64,000 bases of DNA from Neobacillus bataviensis LMG 21833 (GCF_000307875.1 NZ_AJLS01000141.1:21936-85935), one strand, 5' to 3'; positions 51,537 to 60,747 are shown, numbered from the stretch's first letter. Translations and numbers: made by a program. The notes: generated by a model from the sequence alone, not told the origin.

Positions 51537-52175
51537 CTAGATTTCTTTCGATGAAACAGGTAAAAACAGTTTTATTCCCCGTTTATTAAACGGTAAGATT
51601 TTAAGATCTGCCAGCAAATGACTAATGTATCCGGCTAGGCAGGTATAGAAAACACCGTCAATTCCGAGGGACGCTTCAAATTTGGAAGCGATGATCCCGA
51701 AGAAAATGACTCCCAATAGCGAATGGGTATAGCTGCGGTGCGATACAAAGGACGCTATTAAAATATAAATCCCAAGTAGGATTAACCATAGTTCTTGTAA
51801 GGAGACACCCCCCGCAAGTACACCAATTCCTGTGATTGTTAACATATGTTTTTGCTTGATTTTCGAGGCTATCACCATCAAAGCCAATCCAATACCGATG
51901 CCAAACCATTTTTCTGAAGCTCCGCCCTCAAAAAAACTATAAAAGATCATCAGAGCCCCAATTAGCTGAGCAACCGTCCGAATTACCTTATGGGATATGG
52001 TAATTCTACCGCGAAGACTCCCATCAATGTCAAGATCAGGGATTAAAGCTGATATTCCTCCTAATCCTACGAATAAGAGTGTCGTAGAGGGAGATGTCTG
52101 AAACGTGTTGGCAACGACAAATCCTGTCGCTGCTCCAATTGCAGTATGTGCTGTACCATTCAAATGTATATCCAC
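51537..52175 (-). CDS. YdjM-like metal-dependent hydrolase family membrane protein
   Basis: A 212-residue membrane protein of the YdjM/DUF457 family. Metal-binding motifs are visible: HTAIGAATG near the N-terminus, DLDIDGSLRGR, HRSYTHSLLG and GYISHLLADL. Several helices lie between them. In E. coli YdjM is a LexA-regulated inner-membrane protein; no LexA site was identified here. Start ATG 52175 has GAGGTGGAT upstream. Likely starts its own transcript. Confidence 0.8.
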   Translation of the reverse strand: MDIHLNGTAHTAIGAATGFVVANTFQTSPSTTLLFVGLGGISALIPDLDIDGSLRGRITISHKVIRTVAQLIGALMIFYSFFEGGASEKWFGIGIGLALMVIASKIKQKHMLTITGIGVLAGGVSLQELWLILLGIYILIASFVSHRSYTHSLLGVIFFGIIASKFEASLGIDGVFYTCLAGYISHLLADLKILPFNKRGIKLFLPVSSKEI

Positions 52176-52268
52176 CTCTAAAATAAATTGTTGTGGCTAT
52201 TTCACAAAAACACCACACTTAATATAGTTTACATCAAAACGTTTGTTCTGTTTAGAGGGAATTTAAGT

Positions 52269-52607
52269 TTGGATTGGATGATATCAAAAAAAGAAAAGCT
52301 TGAACCCCTTCTTCTAATTGCTTTTGCTGTTTTTTGTTCTTCTCTTACTCAAGGTAATTCCCCTTTCATTAATAGATTTTTGGTGTTGAAAGCAGTCTTC
52401 GGTCTAATTCCCATGAAATACAGATTTGGATTAATAATAGGATGGAAAAAGAATGAATGTAATTGGCGAGGATATTATAAAGAGGCAATAAAACGTTATA
52501 CTACTAATTTTCTACAAATAAATCCGAATTCCATCAATATCTCCTGGGAAATTTTTTATTTTTCGACAAATACGGTTGAAAGTAGATTAAGTGAAAAAGA
52601 GCAGTGA
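52269..52607 (+). CDS. Doubtful hypothetical protein of 112 residues
   Basis: A TTG at 52269 has AGAGGGA 8 nt upstream; the product has one hydrophobic segment (LEPLLLIAFAVFCSSLTQG) and a basic middle. The stop codon lies inside the strong terminator stem of the converging azoreductase gene. No family recognised. The frame may be real or chance; the ribosome site is the only positive evidence. An upstream start at 52188 lacks a site. Confidence 0.35.
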   Translation: MDWMISKKEKLEPLLLIAFAVFCSSLTQGNSPFINRFLVLKAVFGLIPMKYRFGLIIGWKKNECNWRGYYKEAIKRYTTNFLQINPNSINISWEIFYFSTNTVESRLSEKEQ

Positions 52608-52625
52608 GATTGATCTCACTGCTCT
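52598..52625. terminator. Terminator of the azoreductase gene
   Basis: A 13-bp perfect inverted repeat AGAGCAGTGAGAT/ATCTCACTGCTCT, followed on the minus strand by TTTTTCAC. It overlaps the end of the doubtful plus-strand frame. Confidence 0.85.
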
Positions 52626-52668
52626 ACTTTCTCACTCTAACCCTTTAATAATCAAGTTCTGAATCATT

Positions 52669-53301
52669 TTATACTAAGACTGCAGACAAACCTTTTGCTG
52701 CTTCTGCCACTTTTGCTAAGCCTTCTGCAATAATGGTCTCAGCTTGTGCTGGGTTGGCATTGTGACCTTCGATGATGACTTCATCAACGATTTGCATACC
52801 GAATACGCCGCCAAATACATTTTTCATATATGTTGCAGCCATTTCCATTGGTGCTGCTTCTGGTGTGGAATAAATGCCGCCGCGTGCACTTAGAATAACA
52901 GCTTTTTTATCAGTCATTAAGCTGACTAATTGGCCATTTTCATCATATTTGAAGGCGAAACCTGATGCATACACATAGTCAACAAATGTTTGTAATTTGG
53001 CTGGAATTGTTAAGTTCCACAATGGGAAGGCAAATACCACAACGTCTGCTGCTGATAATGCATCCATTGCTTTTTGTTTTGCCGCTAAAATACGTTGTTC
53101 AAGGTCTGTTAACTCTTCGCCAGCTTGCATTTTTCCAAAAGCATTGAATAAATCCTGGCCGAAATAAGGCATATCTTCTGCAAAAACATCGTAAGTTGTG
53201 ACGTTCACGCCTTCTAAGTTCTCCATGAAAGTCTCATACATTTTACTAGAAACAGCTTCAGAAGCTGGACGGTTATTTGCTTTTACTACTAATATGTTCA
53301 T
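52669..53301 (-). CDS. azoR: FMN-dependent NADH-azoreductase
   Basis: A 210-residue flavodoxin-like azoreductase/quinone reductase. FMN-binding and active-site segments are VVKANNRPASEAVSSKM, FPLWNLTIPAKLQTFVDYV and LSARGGIYS. It reduces azo dyes and quinones with NADH. Start ATG 53301 has AAAGGAGATT upstream. The promoter carries a 9-bp perfect palindrome across the -10, suggesting control by a redox- or quinone-sensing repressor encoded elsewhere. Confidence 0.9.
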   Translation of the reverse strand: MNILVVKANNRPASEAVSSKMYETFMENLEGVNVTTYDVFAEDMPYFGQDLFNAFGKMQAGEELTDLEQRILAAKQKAMDALSAADVVVFAFPLWNLTIPAKLQTFVDYVYASGFAFKYDENGQLVSLMTDKKAVILSARGGIYSTPEAAPMEMAATYMKNVFGGVFGMQIVDEVIIEGHNANPAQAETIIAEGLAKVAEAAKGLSAVLV

Positions 53302-53343
53302 TTAATATTAATCTCCTTTAAATATCTTAGTTACGCTTATCTC

Positions 53344-53378
53344 GAATTAATAATATATTAATTCAAAAATAGAGTCAA
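53344..53378 (-). promoter_or_regulatory. azoR promoter with overlapping palindromic operator
   Basis: Minus strand -35 TTGACT (53378-53373), 17-bp spacer, -10 TATTAT (53355-53350). A perfect inverted repeat, GAATTAATA/TATTAATTC with 3 bp between (53344-53364), covers the -10 and part of the spacer. Confidence 0.7.
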
Positions 53379-53546
53379 CCGAAACACATTGGTAACGGTG
53401 GAAGGTATTCCCCTGCTATTAAAAATAAGACAGAGAGATTTTATCTCTCCGCCCGTGGTTCTAAATTCGCTGCTTTTTGTCATAAAAAGACGAAATTAGG
53501 AATAGGTATATATCACTTATTTTTTTAAATGGATGGTGGTATAAAC

Positions 53547-53690
53547 GTGGATATGGAAGAAGTATTATACAATGGGAAGTTTTATAAGGTGATTTATAAG
53601 TATACTTCCGGCTATTGGGAAATTCGGGAGAAAGACAACAAATTTCATGTGGAATTAGTTCATGAATCGGAAGTACAAAAGGTCTCATAA
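53547..53690 (+). CDS. 47-residue hypothetical protein
   Basis: GTG 53547 has GGTGG 7 nt upstream. The product begins MDMEEVLYNGKFYKVIYKYT and continues with SGYWEIREKDN, ending VQKVS. The alternation of aromatic and charged residues suggests a small beta-barrel. Small proteins of this style are common between Bacillus operons. No family recognised. Confidence 0.55.
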   Translation: MDMEEVLYNGKFYKVIYKYTSGYWEIREKDNKFHVELVHESEVQKVS

Positions 53691-53757
53691 AGATTGTTAC
53701 CTATTTAGGTAATGGTCTTTCTCAGACTTAACGAAAGCTAGTTTCATAAACAAACCC

Positions 53758-53795
53758 AAACGCCCCGGAATGTAAGACGTATTCCCGGGGCGTTT
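53758..53795 (-). terminator. Terminator of the hydantoinase operon
   Basis: Stem AAACGCCCCGGAAT with ATTCCCGGGGCGTTT (one bulge), 9-nt loop. It ends the minus-strand five-gene operon, 36 nt after its last stop. Confidence 0.8.
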
Positions 53796-53831
53796 CTTCA
53801 AGGTTCTTTTTAAATAATGGTCACTCTTATC

Positions 53832-55415
53832 TTACATTGACGCTACAGGCTGATCTTCCTGAGCTAAATCCCCAGCTGCCTTCACACGGATTCTTGTTGC
53901 ATTTCCCGGAAGATAAGCAAGCGGAACGTCCTCGACATCTACAATGACAAGAGTATCTGGATCGGCACCAGCTTGGATCGCTTCTGACATCGCTTGCGAC
54001 TTTGCTGCCTCCAAGGCGTTTTCTCTACCAATCTCATCTAACACGTAAATCTTTTCAACCTGCCCGCTGACTTGTGAAATGGCAGAGCCGATCGCATTTG
54101 CGACACCTGAATGCTCAGGACGAATCACCTCAGATGCTCCGATTAGATGTTCTGGGAGTAGTACGCTGCCCCCGCCAACAAGGATGACTGGCACAGGTCC
54201 CGCACTTGTTTTCATTTTATCGATCGCATCTTCTACTAATTCAACTATTTTTGCATAGATTCTACCCAATAATTCTTTATCAAGATGTGCAACTTTCTCC
54301 GCATCGCCAAGGTCCACTTTTCCAAGCGCCACAGCCACATCCGTTGTCGTCAACGTATCCCCGCCGAAAATCAAGCTCTTCTCAGGAAGGCGGTAGCCGA
54401 CACTATCTGGTCCAATCGTGAATTCCCCATTTTCCTGGATACGGACAATTGTACCGCCGCCAAGTCCCATTGAAACCAGGTCAGGCATCCGAAAATTGGT
54501 CCGTGCACCGCCAATTTCAACGGCCAAAGAAGATTCCCGCGGGAAGGATTGAACTAGTACACCAACATCGGACGTCGTACCGCCGACATCGACGACAATT
54601 GCATCTGATAGATTACTTAAATAAGAGGCACCGCGCAATGAATTGGTAGGACCGCATGCTACTGTGAAAATGGGGTATTTCACCGCATAGTCTACCGACA
54701 TTAATGTCCCATCATTTTGGCCAAAAAATACTTTGGCATCAACACCTTCATTTTTCAAGGCATTAATAAAGCCATCTGCTGCTGCTTTCGCCACATTAAC
54801 AACAGAAGCATTCAAAATCGTCGCATTTTCCCTTTCCAACAGACCGACAGAGCCAATTTCCGAAGATAAGGAAATCGCCGTCTCTTCCCCTAATACTTCC
54901 TTAAAAATCTCACTTGCCCGCTCTTCATGTGATTTGGAAACTGGTGAGAAAACAGATGTAATGGCAACGGAATCCACCGAACCTTTAATTTCCTCTGCAA
55001 TTTGGTACAAATGGTTTTCATCTAATGAAACAATCTCACGGCCATCAAATTCATGGCCGCCGCGAACAAGATAGACATGCTTTCCTAATGCATCGCGAAG
55101 GTCATCAGGTACACCAATCAGCGGCTTTACCGCCAATGTAGCCGGAGCACCAATCCGAACCGCAGCGATGTTGTTTAATCTTTTCCTTTCGACAATGGCA
55201 TTCGTACAATGTGTTGTTCCGAGCATCGCGAATTTGATTTGCTCGCGAGGAACATTTGCATCGTTAATAATTTTGTGCATGGCATTAAATATACCTGTCG
55301 CAACATCCTCTGTTGTCGCTGACTTTGTTTCTGAAACTACCTGATTGTTCTCATCTAATAGCACGGCATCCGTATGGGTACCGCCCACATCAATTCCTAT
55401 ACGAAAAAATCCCAT
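53832..55415 (-). CDS. Hydantoinase/oxoprolinase family protein, copy A
   Basis: A 527-residue HyuA-type protein with the acetate/sugar-kinase fold. N-terminal phosphate-binding GIDVGGTHTDAVLLDENN, the HyuA domain with AIVVDVGGTTSDVGVL, and PVILVGGGSVLLPEHL near the C-terminus. Such proteins open hydantoin or oxoproline rings, usually with ATP and a HyuB partner; here the partner is a DUF917 protein instead. Its ATG shares one base with the stop of the DUF917-A gene. It is the last gene of the sigma-54-controlled operon. Confidence 0.85.
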   Translation of the reverse strand: MGFFRIGIDVGGTHTDAVLLDENNQVVSETKSATTEDVATGIFNAMHKIINDANVPREQIKFAMLGTTHCTNAIVERKRLNNIAAVRIGAPATLAVKPLIGVPDDLRDALGKHVYLVRGGHEFDGREIVSLDENHLYQIAEEIKGSVDSVAITSVFSPVSKSHEERASEIFKEVLGEETAISLSSEIGSVGLLERENATILNASVVNVAKAAADGFINALKNEGVDAKVFFGQNDGTLMSVDYAVKYPIFTVACGPTNSLRGASYLSNLSDAIVVDVGGTTSDVGVLVQSFPRESSLAVEIGGARTNFRMPDLVSMGLGGGTIVRIQENGEFTIGPDSVGYRLPEKSLIFGGDTLTTTDVAVALGKVDLGDAEKVAHLDKELLGRIYAKIVELVEDAIDKMKTSAGPVPVILVGGGSVLLPEHLIGASEVIRPEHSGVANAIGSAISQVSGQVEKIYVLDEIGRENALEAAKSQAMSEAIQAGADPDTLVIVDVEDVPLAYLPGNATRIRVKAAGDLAQEDQPVASM

Positions 55416-56509
55416 TATAATGTCACTCCTTTTTTCACAAGCTCTTCTACCGGAACATAGTCAACATCATAGCCGAAATATCTCGGCCCGACAGTGGCAA
55501 TTCCTTTTTCAGTCCGCCATTTTGGATTACATGGAATGCCAATGACGACACTTCTGGCACCGTAGCGGATTCCTTCCGTCGTGATTGGAAGACCCGTTTC
55601 TGCATCAAGCACGGCAATTAAATCCGGTGTCACGCAAAGAACGCGATCCTCTGTCTGGGCAAGCAGATGTTCATTTTGGAAGCGAAGCTGTAATGTTTCA
55701 CCTTTATAGGCATTCAAACCTTCAAAGGTTGCCACTCCGCGGGCAAAGCCTGTTTCCGTTTTGCGGTTGATATCACTGACTTTTCCTTGGAATAATTCAA
55801 ATCCGCCGGTTATTTTCAACACTTCCCGAATGGGGTTCACATTGTTTTCTTTCGCCAATCTGATCGTTTTTCCGATTTCTTCTTCCAGCTTCAAGATATT
55901 CGGGATGCCGCTCTCCTTCAAATTCTTAGCGGTCATGGAATACATGGCCACCATTGTCGAGCCGCCCATTTGAACGGTAGCAGCGCGGGCAATTCGTTCC
56001 GTCCACACATTATCGATTGTTGATAACAAAGCGGTGTTCCCTTTTTCATCAGCAAAAACTCCTGGTGTCGCTGAAATGCCATCTAAATAAAAGGTCACCA
56101 TTTGTAATTCAGGGAAGGCTCTTCCCATGCCGTCCGCATCAATAACAGGCAGACCTAATCGTGCCGCAAGGGCAAACGGCAGCATTGAATTGACTCCGCC
56201 CGCTTCAATTGGGAATGTCGCATATATCTTTTTTCCCAAATATTTTTCAAGGATTTGAAAGGCTTCAATCGCTTCCTCCCCACTTGGCGGCTTCTCAAGC
56301 ATAACTGTCGGCGCCCCCATCATCGAGGAAGGAACAACAAGCGCATCCTCGGGAACTTCATCCACATCTAAGAGCGTCACTTCGCCATATTCTTCAATTG
56401 CCTGCAAGGCCATCAGCTTTCCAATGTGAGGGTCGCCTCCGCCGCCTGTTCCGAGCAGTGCAGCCCCAACTGCCATATCTTCAATTTCCTGTTTTCCTAT
56501 TTTTCTCAT
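55415..56509 (-). CDS. DUF917 (S-methyl thiohydantoin desulfurase-like) protein, copy A
   Basis: A 364-residue DUF917 protein: GAALLGTGGGGDPHIGKLMA near the N-terminus, PEDALVVPSSMMGAPTV, PVIDADGMGRAFPELQM and a C-terminal domain with LCVTPDLIAVLDAETGLPIT. The family is now linked in Pfam to S-methyl-thiohydantoin desulfurase, and members are found beside hydantoinase-type genes. All conserved blocks are present. It likely forms a complex or pathway pair with hydantoinase A. Start ATG 56509 has TTGGAGG upstream. Confidence 0.82.
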   Translation of the reverse strand: MRKIGKQEIEDMAVGAALLGTGGGGDPHIGKLMALQAIEEYGEVTLLDVDEVPEDALVVPSSMMGAPTVMLEKPPSGEEAIEAFQILEKYLGKKIYATFPIEAGGVNSMLPFALAARLGLPVIDADGMGRAFPELQMVTFYLDGISATPGVFADEKGNTALLSTIDNVWTERIARAATVQMGGSTMVAMYSMTAKNLKESGIPNILKLEEEIGKTIRLAKENNVNPIREVLKITGGFELFQGKVSDINRKTETGFARGVATFEGLNAYKGETLQLRFQNEHLLAQTEDRVLCVTPDLIAVLDAETGLPITTEGIRYGARSVVIGIPCNPKWRTEKGIATVGPRYFGYDVDYVPVEELVKKGVTL

Positions 56510-56543
56510 AATCCAAATACCTCCAATTTTCTAAAAATTAACC

Positions 56544-57860
56544 TTATGCGACCTTCCGATTTACCCCATTTCCTTTTTTAACTGCTTTCATAATCAGCAT
56601 TCCAACGTAATAAATCACGGCACTGACTACAAGTGAGTTGATGGAAGGAATACCGGCTTTGACAAAATAACCAGCAAGAAATCCGGCTGCCCAAGCAATT
56701 AACGTAATCGGGTTTAGCTTTTCACTATCCTCTGGCAATGCCCCCGTTTTTCGGCTTTCATCCAGGGCTTTGCGGTGTGTTTTTAATAAGAAATAATCGA
56801 TCACCATAATCCCGGCAACTGGCGGAATAAATACACCTAACAACACAAGGAAGTCCACAAATTTATCTAGAATACCAAGAACAGAAAGCACCGTACCAAT
56901 AATACCGATAACCAGCGTAACCATACCGCGGTTGAGCTTGAGTTTGAAAATTGAATCAAAAATAGTCGTAAACCCAAGCGACGAAGAATATAAGTTCAAG
57001 TTATTAATTTTGATTGTCGAAAATACCACCACAAGCGCTCCAAGCCAGCCGGATGTCTGCATCATAATGCTGGCTACATCACTTGTTTTGGCTGCAAGTG
57101 CCATTAATATGGCAATCATGTTGATACAAAGCTCACCGATAATCGTGCCAATCATCGTCATCCAAAAGACATCTTTTCCACTTTTGGCAAATCGGCTAAA
57201 GTCAGGCGTGATGACCGCACCGATGATAAATCCGCCAGCAACCATTGTCGCTGCAACACCCATCGTAAGCTTCTCACCGGCAGGGGCTGCTCCCATTAAG
57301 TCGAAAATCGAATGATCACTCAGCACTTGATAAATGCCAACACCTACTGCCAAAAGAAATGCAGGAACAGCGATTGAAGCCGTTGCGCTCAGTAATTTAA
57401 ATCCAAAGATTACTAAAACCGTTACTGCTAATCCTGTAAGGGTTGCAGCAACAGGAAGACTTAAAGCACCATCTGTTGCTTGAACAAGTCCGTTTGCAAA
57501 AACAGAGTTCTGCACACCAAACCAGCCGATACACGCAATCGCAATGATTGCCCCAATGATACTTGAACCATAGCGGCCAAATCCCGTCCATCGTGATAAA
57601 AGACTTGTCGAAAGACCTTCACGGGCACCAGCATAGCCTAACAGAAAGCTGATAACCTCTAAAATGACACTGCCGAGCATCGTTGCCCAAAAAGCCTGCC
57701 AAAAGGTCATGCCATATCCTAGTGCAGCCCCTAATAAAAATTGTGAAATTGTTGCAAGCGAACCCACCCTGACAATCGTGATGCTCCATAGCGACTGCCT
57801 TTCTGACTGCGGAACTCTAGATAAAGAGAAATCATCTCCAATATTTGTTTTTCCGGACAT
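56544..57860 (-). CDS. NCS1-family permease (cytosine/purine/hydantoin type)
   Basis: A 438-residue transporter with about twelve helices of the NCS1 (CodB/allantoin/hydantoin) family: SLATISQFLLGAALGYGM, GWFGVQNSVFANGL, GVAATMVAGGFIIGAVITPD and VDYFLLK. It imports nucleobases or hydantoins by sodium or proton coupling. The start is ATG 57860, 9 nt after AAGGAG; a GTG at 57866 is too close. Its position between the two hydantoinase/DUF917 pairs implies that it brings in their substrate. Confidence 0.82.
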   Translation of the reverse strand: MSGKTNIGDDFSLSRVPQSERQSLWSITIVRVGSLATISQFLLGAALGYGMTFWQAFWATMLGSVILEVISFLLGYAGAREGLSTSLLSRWTGFGRYGSSIIGAIIAIACIGWFGVQNSVFANGLVQATDGALSLPVAATLTGLAVTVLVIFGFKLLSATASIAVPAFLLAVGVGIYQVLSDHSIFDLMGAAPAGEKLTMGVAATMVAGGFIIGAVITPDFSRFAKSGKDVFWMTMIGTIIGELCINMIAILMALAAKTSDVASIMMQTSGWLGALVVVFSTIKINNLNLYSSSLGFTTIFDSIFKLKLNRGMVTLVIGIIGTVLSVLGILDKFVDFLVLLGVFIPPVAGIMVIDYFLLKTHRKALDESRKTGALPEDSEKLNPITLIAWAAGFLAGYFVKAGIPSINSLVVSAVIYYVGMLIMKAVKKGNGVNRKVA

Positions 57861-57877
57861 TTCCACACACTCCTTTT

Positions 57878-59431
57878 TTATAAAATTAATTCCCCCGTTG
57901 CCCTTGTCTTCACACGAAGGATCTCACCTCTTAAATAGGCAAATGGATATTCCTCCACATAGGAGATTTGAATCGATTCCGGGCTTGCACCTTTTTTCAA
58001 AACGGCCTTTTTACAGGCGGCGACAGCCTCATCCAGAATCTCTTCCTTTGATCTGTTATGAAGCCAATAGACTTTATCAACCACTTCACTTACTGGGGCA
58101 AAACACGCTCCGATCGCACCGCTAATCGGATAACCAGCAGGATTCATCACTTGTTTATACGGACCAAACAACTCATGCCCAAAAAGCGGACTACCTCCCC
58201 CGACAAGCACGATCGGCAGTTCCTCTTCACTCTCCTGAAACTGATCCAAAGCTAATTTAAGCTGCCCCATTACATGACTGACCACCAATTCACAATCGCT
58301 GTTTGACAAGCCTGCCAGTCTTACAGGATCAATTTTTTCATCATAAAAAGCTTCCGGAAAAAGTTTTAAAAAACAGTCACTCACCGTCCACGAGGACCCA
58401 CCCCATGACAAACCTTCTATCGCAATATCATTCGAATGATGCGGCAGAAATCGGACATGGCCATCCTTGATGTTGGGGATACTTCCACCACCGAAAGGCA
58501 AGGAAATAAACTCCGGCATCGCTAGACTCGTATCAATTCCAGCTAGATTGGTAGAAGAATTGACCTCTCTCAGCTGCTCATTTCGAACCCGGCCGGCATA
58601 AATCTTACTTCCGCCAATATCCACAGCAAGCAAATCCTTATAAGAGGTTAAGATTACTGCCCCTTTCAAACTATTAGCAACCCCTGAGAAAATTGTTAAT
58701 ACAGGGAAATCCATTGCCTCCTGTACCGTCATCAACGACCCGTCACTTTTGGTCAGCCAGAAGGGACAAGTAAAGGATAAACCGGAAAAACAGGTAGATA
58801 GCTCAGCCAAAAGGCTGCGGATTAGTTTTGAAAATAAGGCATTTAAGATGGCTGCATTTTCACGTTCGATATAACCGATACTTCCAAGTCTATGTGAAAC
58901 GGTAATCGCAATGTTCGGAAAGCGTTTCTTTATCGCTTCCTTCACCCAAAGCTCTTCTTCTTCATACATCGGTGAATACGTACCGACAATTGAAATGGCT
59001 TCAATTGCATCTGTTTCGATTTGCTGAAAAATGGATACTAATCCATCAGATATGTTCGTTTCTAATGTAGCGTGGTTATAGTGGTTGCTGCTTTTTACAA
59101 ACCAAACCTTCTTAAGCGATGACCGCAATGTTTCTGGAAAAGTAAGAGCCGGTTTTATTTTTGTCGGCTGCGTTCCAATCCGAATCAACGCGGTTCTCGA
59201 CATCACTCGTCCCTCAAATATTGCGTTGATTAACTCGGTTGTGCCAATAAAGATGCCCTTAACCCCTGCGGGACAAATACTTGTCCTTTCGAAGAGGGCT
59301 TGAACAGCCCCCTTTACCCCAGTTAATAAATCAGGGGTGGTGATATGCTGCGACGCTTGTAAAAGCCGGCCATCACTAGTGACCAAGACAGCATGTGTTG
59401 TCGTCCCGCCGATATCAATGCCAATTTTCAT
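57878..59431 (-). CDS. Hydantoinase/oxoprolinase family protein, copy B
   Basis: A 517-residue protein of the same family as copy A but clearly divergent. It has GIDIGGTTTHAVLVTSDG, LLAVDIGGSKIYAGRV (a change from VDVGGTTSDVG in copy A) and PIVLVGGGSPLFGHEL. The change in the second phosphate loop suggests a different substrate or reduced ATP use. Start ATG 59431 has AGGAGGG upstream and overlaps the DUF917-B gene by 17 nt. Together with DUF917-B it forms the first module of the operon. Confidence 0.82.
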   Translation of the reverse strand: MKIGIDIGGTTTHAVLVTSDGRLLQASQHITTPDLLTGVKGAVQALFERTSICPAGVKGIFIGTTELINAIFEGRVMSRTALIRIGTQPTKIKPALTFPETLRSSLKKVWFVKSSNHYNHATLETNISDGLVSIFQQIETDAIEAISIVGTYSPMYEEEELWVKEAIKKRFPNIAITVSHRLGSIGYIERENAAILNALFSKLIRSLLAELSTCFSGLSFTCPFWLTKSDGSLMTVQEAMDFPVLTIFSGVANSLKGAVILTSYKDLLAVDIGGSKIYAGRVRNEQLREVNSSTNLAGIDTSLAMPEFISLPFGGGSIPNIKDGHVRFLPHHSNDIAIEGLSWGGSSWTVSDCFLKLFPEAFYDEKIDPVRLAGLSNSDCELVVSHVMGQLKLALDQFQESEEELPIVLVGGGSPLFGHELFGPYKQVMNPAGYPISGAIGACFAPVSEVVDKVYWLHNRSKEEILDEAVAACKKAVLKKGASPESIQISYVEEYPFAYLRGEILRVKTRATGELIL

Positions 59432-60521
59432 CTGGCAGCCCTCCTAATCCCTCACCTGTAGGGTAGAAATGATCTGGAATTCCAAAGGCTTTTGGGCCGA
59501 CGAGCTTGAACAATTCCTTTGTATAAAAAATACTAGAGGCGGGTATGGTGAGAACAAGTACGAACAACCCTTCGCGAATATCAGACACAGACACCGGCAT
59601 CCCCGTTTCATAGTTGAGCAAGATGATTAAGTCAGGGGTTGCGGATGACCCTTTGCCAGTAACCTTAATGCTTAAGAATTCGTTTTGGAAATAAAGCTCC
59701 GCGTTTCCATCTGAATAGGACAACTGTCCTGCAATCTGGCAGGAACCTACGAGCAACTTGTCCTCAAACCATCGTTCGATCGTTCCAATACGTCCTACAA
59801 AACCCACTTGTAATTCCCCATAAATAGAATTTGAAAATATGGATTGAAGCGATGCCAGTTTCTCATCAACAGAGCCTGTTGTTAATGCCTTTCCGATATT
59901 GCGTGTCAGCTTTAATGTCCCAGGGAGCATAATCGACTTCGCTTGCGAACCCGTCATTCCAAAACAGGCGATATGGCCAAATCCTTTTCGGTTGAAAATA
60001 AACGAATTAAATACCTCTTCAAATTCTTGCTGATTTCTTGCGATTAGCGTCTCTTCATTAGAATTGGCCGCCAATGGAAACACAGAAATATTCGAGTTGA
60101 AAAATGTCGACATTTCCAACCTCGGAAACGCTCTTCCCATTGCGTCTCCATCAATAACCGGAAGATTTCTGTCTAAAGCAATCAGCAGTGGAATTAAGGC
60201 ATTAATTCCTCCGATTTCCATCGAAATCACGGCATCCGCATTCTTTTTTGTTTCTGCTTCATACAGTCTAAGCGTCTGTGCGGGCTCCGTCCCTGTAGGC
60301 AAATCTTCATTAAATAAAACGGTAGAGCCCACCATTGCCACTGGAACAATCCATTCATGTTCGATTTCAACAGCTGTTTTCACCACAATAAGATCCGAAT
60401 CATCCATTATCGAAAGGAATAAGTATTCAACTGTTTTTGTGTCTCCACCTCCGCCACATGCTAGGAATTTTGCGCCTAAACTAATGTAGGGGATATCTTT
60501 TTTTGTGATAATCCACCCCAT
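59415..60521 (-). CDS. DUF917 (S-methyl thiohydantoin desulfurase-like) protein, copy B
   Basis: A 368-residue DUF917 protein, first gene of the operon. Conserved parts are KFLACGGGGDTKTVEYLF, WIVPVAMVGSTVLFNEDLP, PVIDGDAMGRAFPRLEMSTF and TPDLIILLNYETGMPVSVSD. It is a diverged paralog of copy A. The start is ATG 60521 or a TTG at 60527, very close to the sigma-54 promoter. It overlaps the next gene. Role is probably in desulfurising or processing a hydantoin-type compound. Confidence 0.8.
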   Translation of the reverse strand: MGWIITKKDIPYISLGAKFLACGGGGDTKTVEYLFLSIMDDSDLIVVKTAVEIEHEWIVPVAMVGSTVLFNEDLPTGTEPAQTLRLYEAETKKNADAVISMEIGGINALIPLLIALDRNLPVIDGDAMGRAFPRLEMSTFFNSNISVFPLAANSNEETLIARNQQEFEEVFNSFIFNRKGFGHIACFGMTGSQAKSIMLPGTLKLTRNIGKALTTGSVDEKLASLQSIFSNSIYGELQVGFVGRIGTIERWFEDKLLVGSCQIAGQLSYSDGNAELYFQNEFLSIKVTGKGSSATPDLIILLNYETGMPVSVSDIREGLFVLVLTIPASSIFYTKELFKLVGPKAFGIPDHFYPTGEGLGGLPDENWH

Positions 60522-60543
60522 TGACAATCACATCCTTTTAATA

Positions 60544-60560
60544 TGCAAGTTTCGTGCCAA
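60544..60560 (-). promoter_or_regulatory. Sigma-54 (SigL) promoter of the hydantoin/DUF917 operon
   Basis: Minus strand TTGGCACG-4-TTGCA, an exact match to the -24/-12 consensus (TGGCACG-N4-TTGCW). The GC of the -12 element is at 60546-60545. The sigma-54 activator gene lies just upstream on the same strand. Confidence 0.92.
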
Positions 60561-60635
60561 CTTTTATTTTTATAAAAAAGCCAACGATTCACAAACTATT
60601 TTGATGTTTTGGAACAATCTTGCATCTAGTTTATT

Positions 60636-60742
60636 TTTTCTCACGTTGAGAAAAATTGAGAAATAAAACGCTGTAATACGGAAAAAATTAATACATTTAA
60701 TCGTTTTTCTCATATTTTATCAAAGTTTCTCAGCTTTTCTCA
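60636..60742 (-). promoter_or_regulatory. Candidate enhancer sites of the sigma-54 activator
   Basis: Six copies of TGAGAAA/TTTCTCA at 60637, 60647, 60657, 60706, 60726 and 60736; the first two form a palindrome TTTTCTCA-3-TGAGAAAA. Measured from the likely transcription start they span about -104 to -209, the normal range for activator binding. Spacing of 10 and 20 bp puts several on one helical face. Confidence 0.7.
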
Positions 60743-60747
60743 TTTTG

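Noticed and set aside
53832..56509. 5-oxoprolinase pair (HyuA/HyuB or PxpBC)
   Set aside because: The partner is DUF917, not HyuB, and no LamB/YcsF (PxpA) or PxpB/PxpC genes are present.
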